Shown here in pieces: positions 16,841-25,772 of a stretch of 64,000 nucleotides of DNA (its first letter is position 1; each line of letters begins with the position of its first letter). Made by a program: the position numbers and the translations under genes. The notes below the pieces were generated by a model, which saw nothing but the letters and a program-made list of their open reading frames with translations, made no database searches and was not told the origin of the DNA. The stretch is from an uncultured Verrucomicrobiales bacterium (GTDB lineage Bacteria; Verrucomicrobiota; Verrucomicrobiia; Verrucomicrobiales; Akkermansiaceae), in assembly GCA_937928735.1 (NCBI GenBank), contig CALFVF010000001.1, forward strand, positions 186,001 to 250,000, read 5' to 3'.

Positions 16841-17573
16841 AGAACAACAAACGAATCCCCGCAAAGAGCGCAAAGCACACCACCATCCACTCAAAGAGAA
16901 GCTGGGGAACTTTCTGTAATAGACTACGCCCAAAGAACACGCCAATGGCCACAAAGGGCACTAGAATAAGCCCAGTTTTCAGTGTCTCTGCACTCATCAA
17001 ATTCAGCTTCGCATTGAGAGGTAACTTCACAAGGTTCACCACCAGAAATAACCTAGCTCCCACTCCAATCAGCTCCATTTTCTCCATCTTACGCGATAAG
17101 AGGAAAAGCTGGGTGATTGGCCCCGCGGCATTGGCAAGGACAGTCGCCACACCACCAGAACCCGCACAAAAGTATGCAAACACAGGAGACTGCGCCATGC
17201 CCTCGACTTCCGCCTTCCAGCGCGCACGTGCGAACTGCAGTAATACCATAATCAGAATCACCACGCCAATAAGCTGGCGCATCAACACATCGGACACCTC
17301 GACTAGAATCCACACAGCCAATACCATCCCAAGTCCTGTCGGCAAAAACAGAGGCCAAACTTGAGACCATGACCCATACTTACGAAATGCGGGGTAGAGC
17401 ATGAGATCCGCGACTATGAGTAGTGGCAACATCACTCCGAGAGAGGTCTTCGCCCCATACATATCTACAAAGAGAAAGACTGAAATTAAAGAAACACCAG
17501 AAAACCCGGCCTTGGAAAAGCCAATGCAAAGAGCAGCCAAAATCATAAGAGGCCATTGCCAATCCATCTCCAT
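16836..17573 (-). CDS. Sulfite exporter TauE/SafE family membrane protein
   Basis: 245 residues with about eight hydrophobic spans. Family features are the N-terminal ILAALCIGFSKAGFSGVSLIS and the mid-protein GSGGVATVLANAAGPITQLF, corresponding to the two repeat halves. TauE/SafE proteins carry sulfite, sulfonates or other organic anions across the inner membrane. A sulfur role is plausible since a sulfate-assimilation operon lies in the same window, but it is 28 kb away. ATG choices at 17573 and 17567 are equally possible. Confidence 0.85.
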   Translation of the reverse strand: MEMDWQWPLMILAALCIGFSKAGFSGVSLISVFLFVDMYGAKTSLGVMLPLLIVADLMLYPAFRKYGSWSQVWPLFLPTGLGMVLAVWILVEVSDVLMRQLIGVVILIMVLLQFARARWKAEVEGMAQSPVFAYFCAGSGGVATVLANAAGPITQLFLLSRKMEKMELIGVGARLFLVVNLVKLPLNAKLNLMSAETLKTGLILVPFVAIGVFFGRSLLQKVPQLLFEWMVVCFALFAGIRLLFF

Positions 17574-17715
17574 ATACTTCCTCCTTCTCTCCGCACGATC
17601 AAGTGTGAATCACTCTTCAATGACAGTTTACGCTTCACGAAATCTCACTTCGATGGCGATCAGCTTAAAGGCCTACACCAGCGAGAAAGAAACTCAGTTC
17701 GACCAGCAATCGCTC

Positions 17716-17747
17716 AAAAGAAAAACCGAGAAGGAAACCCTTCTCGG
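17716..17747 (-). terminator. Intrinsic terminator of the PEP-CTERM/TIGR02597 unit
   Basis: On the minus strand, CCGAGAAG pairs with CTTCTCGG (17740-17747 and 17726-17733, 6-nt loop), followed by TTTTTCTTTT. It begins 45 bp after the PEP-CTERM gene stop. Confidence 0.85.
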
Positions 17748-17791
17748 CTTGAAAAACTTGATCTGTAGCGATCGCTAAATAAGCAGCGATA

Positions 17792-18442
17792 TTAGCGACG
17801 ACGACGGATCACAAAACCAACTACACCTAAACCAAGTAAGGCTATAGATGATGGTTCTGGAACTGCTGTTCCTGATAGCCCAACTAAGTTAAATGCTGAT
17901 TGTTCTCCAGCGCCAAAATCGTGTGTAAAATTATTAAATCCACCTACTCCTCCGGCAATATCTCCGTTTCCTTGTGTCGCAGTGGACACCACAAGGCCAT
18001 CCGTTGGTGCAGGCCCGGGTACAAAATCTACTGTATGCCTGAAGATGAAAAACTGATCAGACGTAGCTATTGTACTACCATTAGCAATTACAGTGTACGC
18101 AGTTTGACCACCAAAAAGTCCAGTTGGATCTGGGTCGTTTTGTCCACCTGTCGTAAAAAGGCCATCAATGGAGGAACCAGCACCAAAAGTTGCTGATGAG
18201 CCCAATAAATTAAAGTCGTTTTCAAGCTCACTAGCACTGGAAGTTATTAAATTAGCATCCGAAATAGACGAGAAAAAGCCTATCCCGATAAAGCCTGTTC
18301 CAGACGCTAAGACAGTACCTGTGTTGTCGACAAAAGCGCTGGTAGACGAATCAAATCCTACTAAATTTGTCGATGATACATTAACTGCTTGTACAACACT
18401 TGAAGAAACCAACACTATTATTGGAAAAATAATTTTTTTCAT
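17792..18442 (-). CDS. PEP-CTERM sorting domain protein
   Basis: 216 residues from ATG 18442 (MKKIIFPIIVLVSSSVVQA), a signal peptide. The C-terminus is PEPSSIALLGLGVVGFVIRR plus a short arginine run: PEP motif, membrane span and basic tail, the signal recognised by exosortase in Gram-negative bacteria. The rest is low-complexity, Ser/Gly/Ala/Asp-rich, with FNLVGLSGTAVPEP shortly before the PEP. This resembles the FNLIGLTV motif of the upstream protein, so the two are likely related. The gene starts 11 bp after its stop, so they form one operon. It would be exported and anchored at the outer surface. Function is unknown. Confidence 0.88.
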   Translation of the reverse strand: MKKIIFPIIVLVSSSVVQAVNVSSTNLVGFDSSTSAFVDNTGTVLASGTGFIGIGFFSSISDANLITSSASELENDFNLLGSSATFGAGSSIDGLFTTGGQNDPDPTGLFGGQTAYTVIANGSTIATSDQFFIFRHTVDFVPGPAPTDGLVVSTATQGNGDIAGGVGGFNNFTHDFGAGEQSAFNLVGLSGTAVPEPSSIALLGLGVVGFVIRRRR

Positions 18443-18453
18443 AAATCTGTATA

Positions 18454-19434
18454 TTATAAGCTCCATGCAGGAGGAACATTAATTCCCGCTGTAGAGGTAG
18501 TAGAAGACAATCTTCTAACAATGATTCCACTCGGTATTTCCACACCACTTTGATCAGCAGAACCAGCACCGTCTAATCTCCAACCTGTACCAAAAAATCC
18601 ACCGTTGGAGAAATAATATTGATCAAAACTGGTACCGTTAAAAATTAAAATCGCATCTGCCGTTGTAGCTGAAGGTCCTGCTTGTAGAGTACCTTCTAAA
18701 CCACTTGACCCTAGGGTCGAACCAACAGGATAAACTCCGCTAAGATAAGAAAATTCTCCACTTAAGGCAAAACTAGTATCTGTTGTTTTAACCGCACCAC
18801 TAATAACTAAATCCATTTCTGCACCTCGTCTAAAAACAAAAAAGGCATCTGTCTGGAAAAGAACAGCATTTGACATATCCGTAGCGCCTTGGCCATCTTG
18901 TCTCCAACCTGTACCAAAGAAACCTCCGTTAGAGTAAAAGAATTGATCGAATTGTCCAGAATCGTCAGGCACAAGTATTGTATCAGCTACAGTAGCGGAT
19001 GCACCTTCTTGTAGACCTGCCTCATTACTCTCACCAAAAACATCAGATAAGGTAGAAGCTCTACGTAAAGTGTAGCTATCGGAGTTAGTCAACTGACCAG
19101 AAAGGTCATCTGGTGTAGTGATGGAGTTCGCATTGAAGGTTGTGATTTCCTGAACAGCACCTTCAGCAGCTCCTGAGGTAATCTCTAGGATATAAGTTGA
19201 TCCTGCTTGTAAACCAGCAAATGCTCCTGCTGAAGTCAATGTCGTCCCTGATACTGTGTCGAACGTACCAGCTACTTCAACAGACTGGTGCACAGTGAGA
19301 CCGATCAAGTTAAACTGTCCAGCTCTGAGAGTCTCTGTCACATAGCCGGTTGGGTTTGAGAAGGCCTGAGCGGATACCGTAGGCGCGGCCGCTAAGGCAA
19401 TGGCAGCGGCGGCTGCGAGTGCAAGTGATTTCAT
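18454..19434 (-). CDS. TIGR02597-type secreted protein
   Basis: 326 residues from ATG 19434 (MKSLALAAAAAIALAAAPTV), a signal peptide ending near VSAQA. The mature start has PTGYVTETLRAGQFNLIGLT, the pattern I associate with the TIGR02597 group of Verrucomicrobia. Two related blocks occur: FYSNGGFFGTGWRQDGQGATD near 187 and YFSNGGFFGTGWRLDGAGSAD near 288, so the protein has an internal duplication. It lacks its own PEP-CTERM tail, which the next gene supplies. The surface role is inferred and no enzyme motif is seen. Confidence 0.75.
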   Translation of the reverse strand: MKSLALAAAAAIALAAAPTVSAQAFSNPTGYVTETLRAGQFNLIGLTVHQSVEVAGTFDTVSGTTLTSAGAFAGLQAGSTYILEITSGAAEGAVQEITTFNANSITTPDDLSGQLTNSDSYTLRRASTLSDVFGESNEAGLQEGASATVADTILVPDDSGQFDQFFYSNGGFFGTGWRQDGQGATDMSNAVLFQTDAFFVFRRGAEMDLVISGAVKTTDTSFALSGEFSYLSGVYPVGSTLGSSGLEGTLQAGPSATTADAILIFNGTSFDQYYFSNGGFFGTGWRLDGAGSADQSGVEIPSGIIVRRLSSTTSTAGINVPPAWSL

Positions 19435-20164
19435 AATTCGTGTCTTTCTGTGTATTAAGTTTATTGCCGATAACTTCTTATCGTATGTGACCAAAAACTT
19501 AGACTGGAATTAATTTAGGAATTCTTTTCCCCAATGCAACAAGAATATGAACAGTGATTTCGTAATCCTTGTCGCCTTGGTGAACGAGAGGCCCTGGGGT
19601 CTTAAATACGTATGTCTTTTTTGGCTGCTAGGCTATAAGTTATCTAAATCTACGCGGACTAGCAACATTAAATATTCATAATTATTCTTATCCCCCTTAT
19701 TTTTTCTATTCTTGTTGATTTTACAGAAATATCGTGCTGAATTCCTATTTTATTTGATTCTTTCCTGCGATGTTTTGTCATTTTCCCCACCACTTCCGCT
19801 GAGAAGCTAGAATTCGCTCCCGTCTTAGTAACCCTTTGAGGTTCGTTTTTTCTTATGCAGGGCACCTCTGGTAATCTCCTTCCGATAAAAACCGCTCTCC
19901 AATTACTTTAGATTAAGGTGAACACTATCTCTCCCGCATAAATCTATAAGAATTACGGGCAACGCTAAGATGGAGAAATCTGAGGGTACTTTAGGCATGA
20001 AGTCACCAGAGATACTCTTAAATGACGTTCTTTTCTGAAAAAATCTTGCCTTATTGAGAGAAGGGCATTAATTCAGCTGCAGTTCGCTAATGCGGAGCGG
20101 CTATCTCTACATACTCTCTCTGCAACAGTAACTTCAAGAATGGTTCTTGATCTCTTATATTTAA
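19435..20164. other. Long non-coding interval before tRNA-Ala
   Basis: 730 bp with no credible gene on either strand. It contains the promoter region of the TIGR02597 unit at its left end, copy 2 of the diverged repeat (19859-20016), and AT-rich sequence (19660-19780). Candidate -10-like boxes occur but none is compelling. Confidence 0.6.
19859..20016. repeat. Diverged intergenic repeat, copy 2
   Basis: Second copy of the repeat at 16676. Matching blocks are AGGGCACCTCTGG, GATTAAGGTGAACACTATC and AAGATGGAGAAATCTG. It has no long open frame. Confidence 0.6.
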
Positions 20165-20240
20165 GGGGCATTAGCTCAGTTGGTAGAGCACTTGCATGGC
20201 ATGCAAGGGGTCAACGGTTCGAATCCGTTATGCTCCACCA
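20165..20240 (+). tRNA. tRNA-Ala (GGC anticodon)
   Basis: 76 nt with the CCA end encoded. Acceptor GGGGCAT pairs with ATGCTCC (one G-U). The anticodon stem CTTGC/GCAAG encloses ATGGCAT, anticodon GGC. The D loop TAGCTCAGTTGGTAGAGC and T loop GGTTCGAATCC are standard. Confidence 0.97.
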
Positions 20241-20368
20241 TTCTTGATTCGAGGTACCATAGAGTTCTACTTAGGCCTTCGCCAAAAAAACCTTGAATCT
20301 TCCCTATAACCGAGATTGACTGCGCCAGCCACGCTCTGTGGCTCTCTTCACAGTACTTTAGGGATATT

Positions 20369-21610
20369 ATGGCTCTTATTGTTCAAAAATACGGCGGCAC
20401 CTCAGTGGGTTCTTTAGATAGAATTCGCAATGTGGCGCAGCGCATCAAACGCCTCAAGGATGAGGGAAATCAAGTCGTGGCTGTGGTCTCAGCGATGGGT
20501 GGTGTGACCAATAAACTTATTGAAATGGCCAATGAACTCAGCAGTGACCCTGCGGAGCGCGAGCTCGATGTCTTACTCTCTACGGGGGAACAGCAGTCTA
20601 TAGCCCTTGTCTCTATGGCTCTGCATGAGCTCGGTGTGGAGGCAGCCTCTGTGACAGGTAGGCAAGCTGGTATCACAACAACCGGGAATCACACTCGTGG
20701 CCGTATCACAGATATGGAGCCAGCTCTCATGCAGCAGTACTTAGAGGAGGGTAAAGTGGTGATTTGTGCGGGTTTCCAAGGTATTCGGGATGATGGTCTC
20801 ATCCATACGCTTGGCCGCGGTGGTTCTGATCTCACAGCGATTGCTGTGGCTGCAGCTCTGAAGGCAGATCTCTGCCAGATTCTTACCGATGTGGATGGTG
20901 TCTATACGAGTGACCCCCGCGTGGTGAAAGATGCACGTAAGATCCCTGAGATTTCTTATGATGAAATGCTTGAGATGGCTTCTTCTGGCTCAAAGGTCAT
21001 GCAGTCACGCTCAGTCGAATTTGCAAAAAAATATGGGGTGGTCTTTGAAGTCCGCTCTAGTCTCAATGACAACCCTGGAACGATAGTAACCGAAGAACAC
21101 GATCAAATGGAATCTGTAGTAATCCGCGGCGTCTCCATCGAGCGCTCACAAGCACGCGTCACCGTCACCGGTATTCCTGACACACCAGGAATGTCCGCTC
21201 GTATTCTCTCCTGCCTCGCAGAAGCGGAGACAAATATTGATATGATTATCTCAAACATCGCCCACGATGGTCTCGCACGTCATTCTTTCACAATGCACAG
21301 CAATGACCTTGGCCGCGTGCAGGCAGCGCTGAAGCCCGTACTTGCTGAAATCGGTGAGAATTCTCAAGTCGAGACAGAAGCCGGCATCGCCAAGCTCTCC
21401 TGTGTGGGAATCGGCATGCGCTCTCACTCCGGTGTGGCGGCTAAGATGTTTGAAGCCCTCGGTGCAGCGGGTATTAATATCGGCATGATCACGACCTCTG
21501 AGATCAAGATTGCGGTGACTGTGGAGGAGAGTGAAATCGAGCGTGCGGCGAATGTCGTGCACAATGCCTTTGGCCTTGAGGGCACTCCTGGCAAGCTGAA
21601 TCCTTCCTAG
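20369..21610 (+). CDS. lysC: Aspartate kinase
   Basis: 413 residues, usual length of a monofunctional aspartokinase. The kinase start IVQKYGGTSVGSLDRIRN, the mid-protein TLGRGGSDLTAIAVAAALKA and DVDGVYTSDPR are the family's nucleotide and aspartate-binding blocks. Residues about 265-400 hold two ACT domains (VTGIPDTPGMSARILS; SCVGIGMRSHSGVAAKMFEA), the site of lysine/threonine feedback. It catalyses the first step of lysine, methionine and threonine synthesis. It follows tRNA-Ala by 128 bp. Start ATG 20369 is preceded by a weak AGGGAT. Confidence 0.96.
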   Translation: MALIVQKYGGTSVGSLDRIRNVAQRIKRLKDEGNQVVAVVSAMGGVTNKLIEMANELSSDPAERELDVLLSTGEQQSIALVSMALHELGVEAASVTGRQAGITTTGNHTRGRITDMEPALMQQYLEEGKVVICAGFQGIRDDGLIHTLGRGGSDLTAIAVAAALKADLCQILTDVDGVYTSDPRVVKDARKIPEISYDEMLEMASSGSKVMQSRSVEFAKKYGVVFEVRSSLNDNPGTIVTEEHDQMESVVIRGVSIERSQARVTVTGIPDTPGMSARILSCLAEAETNIDMIISNIAHDGLARHSFTMHSNDLGRVQAALKPVLAEIGENSQVETEAGIAKLSCVGIGMRSHSGVAAKMFEALGAAGINIGMITTSEIKIAVTVEESEIERAANVVHNAFGLEGTPGKLNPS

Positions 21611-21739
21611 GGAATTTAGAAGTTTCATTTGGGGATTCTCGGGAATCCTCACTTCAGCGACCTTATGACTAGAATATCTCTCTGGTGGTATTCTGGTATT
21701 TGAGGATTGCTGTGCGCCTTCATTTGGTTAGAAAAGAGT

Positions 21740-22123
21740 ATGAACTTTCGTACTCTTAGCTTTAGCTTTCTCCTAGCCACATCTTTTAGCCTTATTCTTA
21801 GCTCTAGTGATCTGCAGGCGCAGAGTCAGGCAGAGATGAACCAAGCTGCCCTCTCTGAGCTAGAAGCCACTGACAAAGAACTCAATAAAGTCTACAAACA
21901 GCTCATCGCGGCTAATAGCGGTGACGCTGACTTTCAATCGAACCTAAAGAAAGCGCAGCGCGCTTGGCTGCAATACGTAGAACTCCACCTACAGACAGTC
22001 CTCCCTGTCGCGGAAGGCGAGAATCCTAATGACCTTTATGGTTCTAGCTACGCTGCGGATCATGCTGCGGAGAAAACACAGCTTTTTGTACAGCGTGTAG
22101 CATTGCTGAAACGTATGCTGTAG
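21740..22123 (+). CDS. LprI-like (DUF1311) secreted protein
   Basis: 127 residues from ATG 21740 (MNFRTLSFSFLLATSFSLIL), a signal peptide ending at about LQAQS. The mature part matches the LprI N-terminal domain pattern: EMNQAALSELEATDKELNKV, then LKKAQRAWLQYVELH. Related proteins inhibit lysozyme or bind envelope targets. The usual cysteine pair of the family is absent here. It is probably periplasmic, and is separated by 60 bp from a lipoprotein gene on the same strand. Confidence 0.75.
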   Translation: MNFRTLSFSFLLATSFSLILSSSDLQAQSQAEMNQAALSELEATDKELNKVYKQLIAANSGDADFQSNLKKAQRAWLQYVELHLQTVLPVAEGENPNDLYGSSYAADHAAEKTQLFVQRVALLKRML

Positions 22124-22183
22124 AGGGGTTCATTCATGTTTTAATCTAAGCTTAGGGAGAGTAGTTTCGTTTATACGAAAACC

Positions 22184-22765
22184 ATGAAACTCACACTCAT
22201 ATCTCTCTTCGCTGTAGTTTTATTCTCATGTGAGAAGAAAAGCGAAACGTATGTGGAATCTGATCTTAAAATATTCACAGATACTTCATCAATAGAGCGC
22301 AAACTATCTTCTCTTTCTATATCACTCAATCCATCAGGCGGAGCACCACACCATGCTCTCTTTCATGACTCTGGAACTTTGGTTGGCAACCCAAGCTACC
22401 GAACACTCGATGGAGCGCCAATGGATGTGGCCGTGGAATTAACTCAAAGGGAATTAGAAGAATTGCGAGTGATCATCAATGAGGCTTATCGCTTTTCAAA
22501 CATTGAATCCTTCGTGGGCACTCGCTCCCCAGACACTTCTATCAAAGCTCCAGATTTGCCAAAAATCGAAGTCATGCTTGCTCGCAAGCAACAATACGCC
22601 CTTCAAATCCGCTCTGGCAGTATTTACAAGGACGCTTTCTACATCGATGAATTTGCGAGTATTGCTGAAGAATCTCACGCTGATGGTTTTTTACAAAAAC
22701 TACAGACTCGTATACGCAATAAGAAAGCTAATGATGCTCTACAGCAGCTAATCAATAGACATTAG
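22184..22765 (+). CDS. Hypothetical lipoprotein
   Basis: 193 residues. The N-terminus MKLTLISLFAVVLFSCEKKS has a lipobox ending at Cys16, predicting a lipid-anchored periplasmic or outer-membrane protein. I do not recognise the remainder. It has a Ser/Pro-rich stretch (SISLNPSGGAPHHALFHDSG) and several charged helical segments at the C-terminus. It may be co-transcribed with the preceding LprI-like gene. Confidence 0.6.
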   Translation: MKLTLISLFAVVLFSCEKKSETYVESDLKIFTDTSSIERKLSSLSISLNPSGGAPHHALFHDSGTLVGNPSYRTLDGAPMDVAVELTQRELEELRVIINEAYRFSNIESFVGTRSPDTSIKAPDLPKIEVMLARKQQYALQIRSGSIYKDAFYIDEFASIAEESHADGFLQKLQTRIRNKKANDALQQLINRH

Positions 22766-22823
22766 ATTAAAGAAGATACCTTTAGACCACGCCTCGTCTA
22801 ACAGTATCATTATTTCAAAACCC

Positions 22824-23555
22824 ATGCATACTCCACTCAAAGACAAATCGACAATCGCAGATATACAGACCCGTTTTGACAGTGATGTGGAGCGTTTTTC
22901 TAATCTAGAGACTGGTCAGGCAGCAACAATTAATGCGCCACTTGCTATGGAGCTCATCACCCAAGCAGCGATCTCAGCGACACCGACGATCAAGAGATGT
23001 TTGGATATTGGCTGTGGAGCGGGAAATAATACGATCAAACTACTCAGAGAGTACTCTGGGGATTTTGACTGTGATTTGTGCGATCTCAGTGAGCCAATGC
23101 TCCAGAAAGCAGAAGACAGGCTTTCCTCTGAGACATCTGGAACTATTCGTAAATTTCACGGCGACATCAGAGAACTCCCTCTACCAGAAGAGGGCTACGA
23201 CGTGATTCTCGCAGCAGCGGTTCTTCACCATCTGAGAGAAGAGGATGACTGGGAATCTACCTTTCAGAAACTCTACTCCCTCTTGCGACCCGGTGGCTCT
23301 ATCTGGGTGAGCGATATGGTCACACACGAGAACCCGAAGATTCATGCATTGATGTGGCAGCGCTACGCAGACTATCTCACCGAACTTGGAGGTGAAGAAT
23401 ACCAGCAGAATGTCTTCGCCTACATTGACAAGGAAGACTCCCCTCGCCCTGTGACCTTCCAGCTCGATCTGTTTCAAAAAGTGGGGTTTGAAACAACAGA
23501 GATTCTGCACAAGAACTCATGCTTTGCGGCCTTTGGAGCTATTAAGGGGAAATAG
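22824..23555 (+). CDS. Class I SAM-dependent methyltransferase
   Basis: 243 residues. SAM-binding motif I is CLDIGCGAGNNTIKLL near 57-72, motif II CDLCDLSEPMLQKAED near 82-97, and a GDIREL motif near 112-117. The mid-part has LAAAVLHHLREEDDWE, typical of methyltransferase 12/25-type folds acting on small molecules. The substrate cannot be assigned. It follows the lipoprotein gene by 58 bp on the same strand. Confidence 0.85.
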   Translation: MHTPLKDKSTIADIQTRFDSDVERFSNLETGQAATINAPLAMELITQAAISATPTIKRCLDIGCGAGNNTIKLLREYSGDFDCDLCDLSEPMLQKAEDRLSSETSGTIRKFHGDIRELPLPEEGYDVILAAAVLHHLREEDDWESTFQKLYSLLRPGGSIWVSDMVTHENPKIHALMWQRYADYLTELGGEEYQQNVFAYIDKEDSPRPVTFQLDLFQKVGFETTEILHKNSCFAAFGAIKGK

Positions 23556-23728
23556 GATAGCTTCAGCTGCTCTTCCCCTCTTTGCCGTCTACTTGGGTGA
23601 TCATTTTGTATTCGATCAACACTTGGCTAACTTTTCTCACTCCTTGGTTTCCTCCACAGTTCCTCCACTCAGATCTCTCTTGAAAAAGCTTTTGCTAATT
23701 CACTGGATTCCCACTACATCCTCTGGCC

Positions 23729-24343
23729 ATGGAGGAAGCTACCCAACCGCGCCAGCCAGAGCCCTGTGAGTTTATGCCAGAGGACTATTTTTCTCGTCTG
23801 GATCCTTCCTCGATTTTTGAGAACGAGAAGCCTCTAGAGATTGACCTCGGCTGTGGGGATGGCTCGTTTCTCAATGCTATGGCGGCTCACTATCCTGAGC
23901 GTAATTTCCTCGGTGTGGAGCGCCTGCTAGGGCGTGTGAAGAAGGTGGCAAAGAAGGCTCACCGTGCGGGACTCACGAACTGTAAGGTGCTGCGCTTAGA
24001 GAGTAAGTACACCATTGAGTGGCTTTTCCCTGAGGCGTCCATTGATCGCCTGCATTTGCTCTGCCCTGATCCGTGGCCAAAGGCAAAGCACCACAAGCGC
24101 CGCTTGGTGCAGCAAGACTTTCTGGAAGTTCTCTTCCGCGTGCTGAAGCCTGGTGGGGAGTTCTGCTTTAAGACAGACCATCCTGAGTACTTCGAGTGGG
24201 TGGAGGAGGAGATGAAGACATTTGGTAAGTTCACCCAGCTTGAGTGGAATGAGGATACGTTTTATTACCCTAAGACAGATTTTCAGATCCAGTGGGAGGC
24301 TGAGGGCAAGAGTATGCACCAGCTGCGTTTCCTGCGCCCCTAG
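23729..24343 (+). CDS. trmB: tRNA (guanine-46 N7)-methyltransferase TrmB
   Basis: 204 residues, as expected. SAM-binding motif is IDLGCGDGSFLNAMAAHYPE near 40-59. The family signature HLLCPDPWPKAKHHKRRLVQ is near 109-128, followed by FLEVLFRVLKPGGEFCFKTD. It adds m7G46 to many tRNAs. It is likely co-transcribed with thiH 65 bp downstream. Confidence 0.95.
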   Translation: MEEATQPRQPEPCEFMPEDYFSRLDPSSIFENEKPLEIDLGCGDGSFLNAMAAHYPERNFLGVERLLGRVKKVAKKAHRAGLTNCKVLRLESKYTIEWLFPEASIDRLHLLCPDPWPKAKHHKRRLVQQDFLEVLFRVLKPGGEFCFKTDHPEYFEWVEEEMKTFGKFTQLEWNEDTFYYPKTDFQIQWEAEGKSMHQLRFLRP

Positions 24344-24408
24344 TCATCGGAGCACGATCTAGTACATTTTTCACCTTTTTCACCTTTTTCATTCTACTAT
24401 CTGACTTT

Positions 24409-25548
24409 GTGAGCTTCGTTGATACATTCAATCGCCTTTCTGAGGAGAAATCTCCCTTACTGCGTAAGTTCGAGTCTCTGATCACGCCTGTGGGCGATGC
24501 TCAGCTAGAGACGATGGCGAGAGAAAGTCAGCGGCTCACTCAGCAGTATTTTGGCAAGACGATGCGGCTCTTCGCCCCTCTGTATGTCTCGAATGAATGC
24601 GTGAATAACTGCAGCTACTGCGGATTCTCACGCGATAATGCGGATATCCTGCGTACGACCCTCACTGTCCCCCAAGTGGTCACCGAGGCGAAGCATCTCT
24701 ATGATTTAGGATTTCGAAATATTCTTCTCGTGGCTGGTGAGCACCCGAAATTCGTCTCTGATGGCTATCTTCAGGAGTGTATCGAGGCTATTAAGTCCTT
24801 TATTCCTACAGTCGCCATTGAGGTAGGGCCGATGGAGGATCACCAGTACGCGGAGATCGTCCAACATGGCGGTGAGGGGCTCATTGTGTATCAGGAAACC
24901 TACCAGCGTGAGGTCTATAAGAACCTCCACACGGCGGGGCCGAAGAAGAAGTTTGACTGGCGCCTAGAGTGCCCTGAGCGCGCCTATGCTGGGGGATTTC
25001 GCCGTATTGGAATTGGCGCTCTCTTTGGCCTGGCTCCTTGGAAACAAGAGGCGCTCGCTCTAGCAGCTCATTTAGAATACCTCTACAAGCACTGCTGGAA
25101 GGCGCAGTTCTCCATCGCCTTCCCGCGCATGCGCCCTTATGCGGGAAATTACCAGTACAGCCCTGATCCTGAGCTCTATCTGAGTGATCGCGCTCTGGTT
25201 CAGCTCACGGCGGCCTTCCGTATTTGTTTCCCCAAGGTCAGTATTGTACTGAGCACCAGAGAGCCTGCAGGGCTCAGGGACTCGATTTATCATCTCGGCT
25301 TCACGCACATGAGTGCTGGCTCAGCCACAGAACCCGGTGGCTACACAGGTGCTGGTAGTGATGATCTCCACCATACCATTAAGGGGAGGCGCTTCGAGCT
25401 GACGGACACCTCACCCTGTCAAAAGGCCACTGAGCAGTTCCAAATTGACGATAAGCGCAGTCCCGCGCAAATCGCTTCCTTCTTAGCTCAACGTGGCTAT
25501 GATCCTGTCTGGAAGGACTGGGATGAAGCCATTCTTTCGACGAACTAA
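24409..25548 (+). CDS. thiH: 2-iminoacetate synthase ThiH (radical SAM)
   Basis: 379 residues from a GTG at 24409. The radical SAM cluster motif is ECVNNCSYCGFSRDN, with Cys64, Cys68 and Cys71. Other ThiH blocks are RNILLVAGEHPKFV and IYHLGFTHMSAGSATEPGGY near 297. It cleaves tyrosine to dehydroglycine for the thiazole ring of thiamine in the cytoplasm. The next gene, thiS, is 14 bp away. thiG and thiF are not in the window. I see no TPP riboswitch in the 65-bp upstream gap, so any riboswitch control would lie elsewhere. Confidence 0.95.
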   Translation: MSFVDTFNRLSEEKSPLLRKFESLITPVGDAQLETMARESQRLTQQYFGKTMRLFAPLYVSNECVNNCSYCGFSRDNADILRTTLTVPQVVTEAKHLYDLGFRNILLVAGEHPKFVSDGYLQECIEAIKSFIPTVAIEVGPMEDHQYAEIVQHGGEGLIVYQETYQREVYKNLHTAGPKKKFDWRLECPERAYAGGFRRIGIGALFGLAPWKQEALALAAHLEYLYKHCWKAQFSIAFPRMRPYAGNYQYSPDPELYLSDRALVQLTAAFRICFPKVSIVLSTREPAGLRDSIYHLGFTHMSAGSATEPGGYTGAGSDDLHHTIKGRRFELTDTSPCQKATEQFQIDDKRSPAQIASFLAQRGYDPVWKDWDEAILSTN

Positions 25549-25562
25549 TATCCTACTGACTC

Positions 25563-25772
25563 ATGCCTGATATTTCTATCCAACTTCAGGGGAAACCCCA
25601 CCAAATTTCTAGTGGCAGCTCTATCCAAGATCTGCTGGAACAAGTCGGCCTAGGCTCGAAGCCTGTGGTGGTAGAAAGAAATAAAATCGCGCTCTTTCCG
25701 CGTGATTACGTAGACACGCTCCTAGAAGATGGAGATTCTATCGAGCTGATTACGATCGCAGCTGGTGGGTAA
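25563..25772 (+). CDS. thiS: Sulfur carrier protein ThiS
   Basis: 69 residues ending in the required Gly-Gly (ELITIAAGG). Ubiquitin-like pattern is visible: ISIQLQGKPHQISSGSSIQD, then LLEQVGLGSKPVVVERN, and DGDSIEL. It carries sulfur as a C-terminal thiocarboxylate for thiazole formation and pairs directly with thiH upstream. Confidence 0.94.
   Translation: MPDISIQLQGKPHQISSGSSIQDLLEQVGLGSKPVVVERNKIALFPRDYVDTLLEDGDSIELITIAAGG

Noticed and set aside
24344-24408. TPP riboswitch before thiH
   Set aside because: The gap is only 65 bp, with none of the conserved thi-box sequences.
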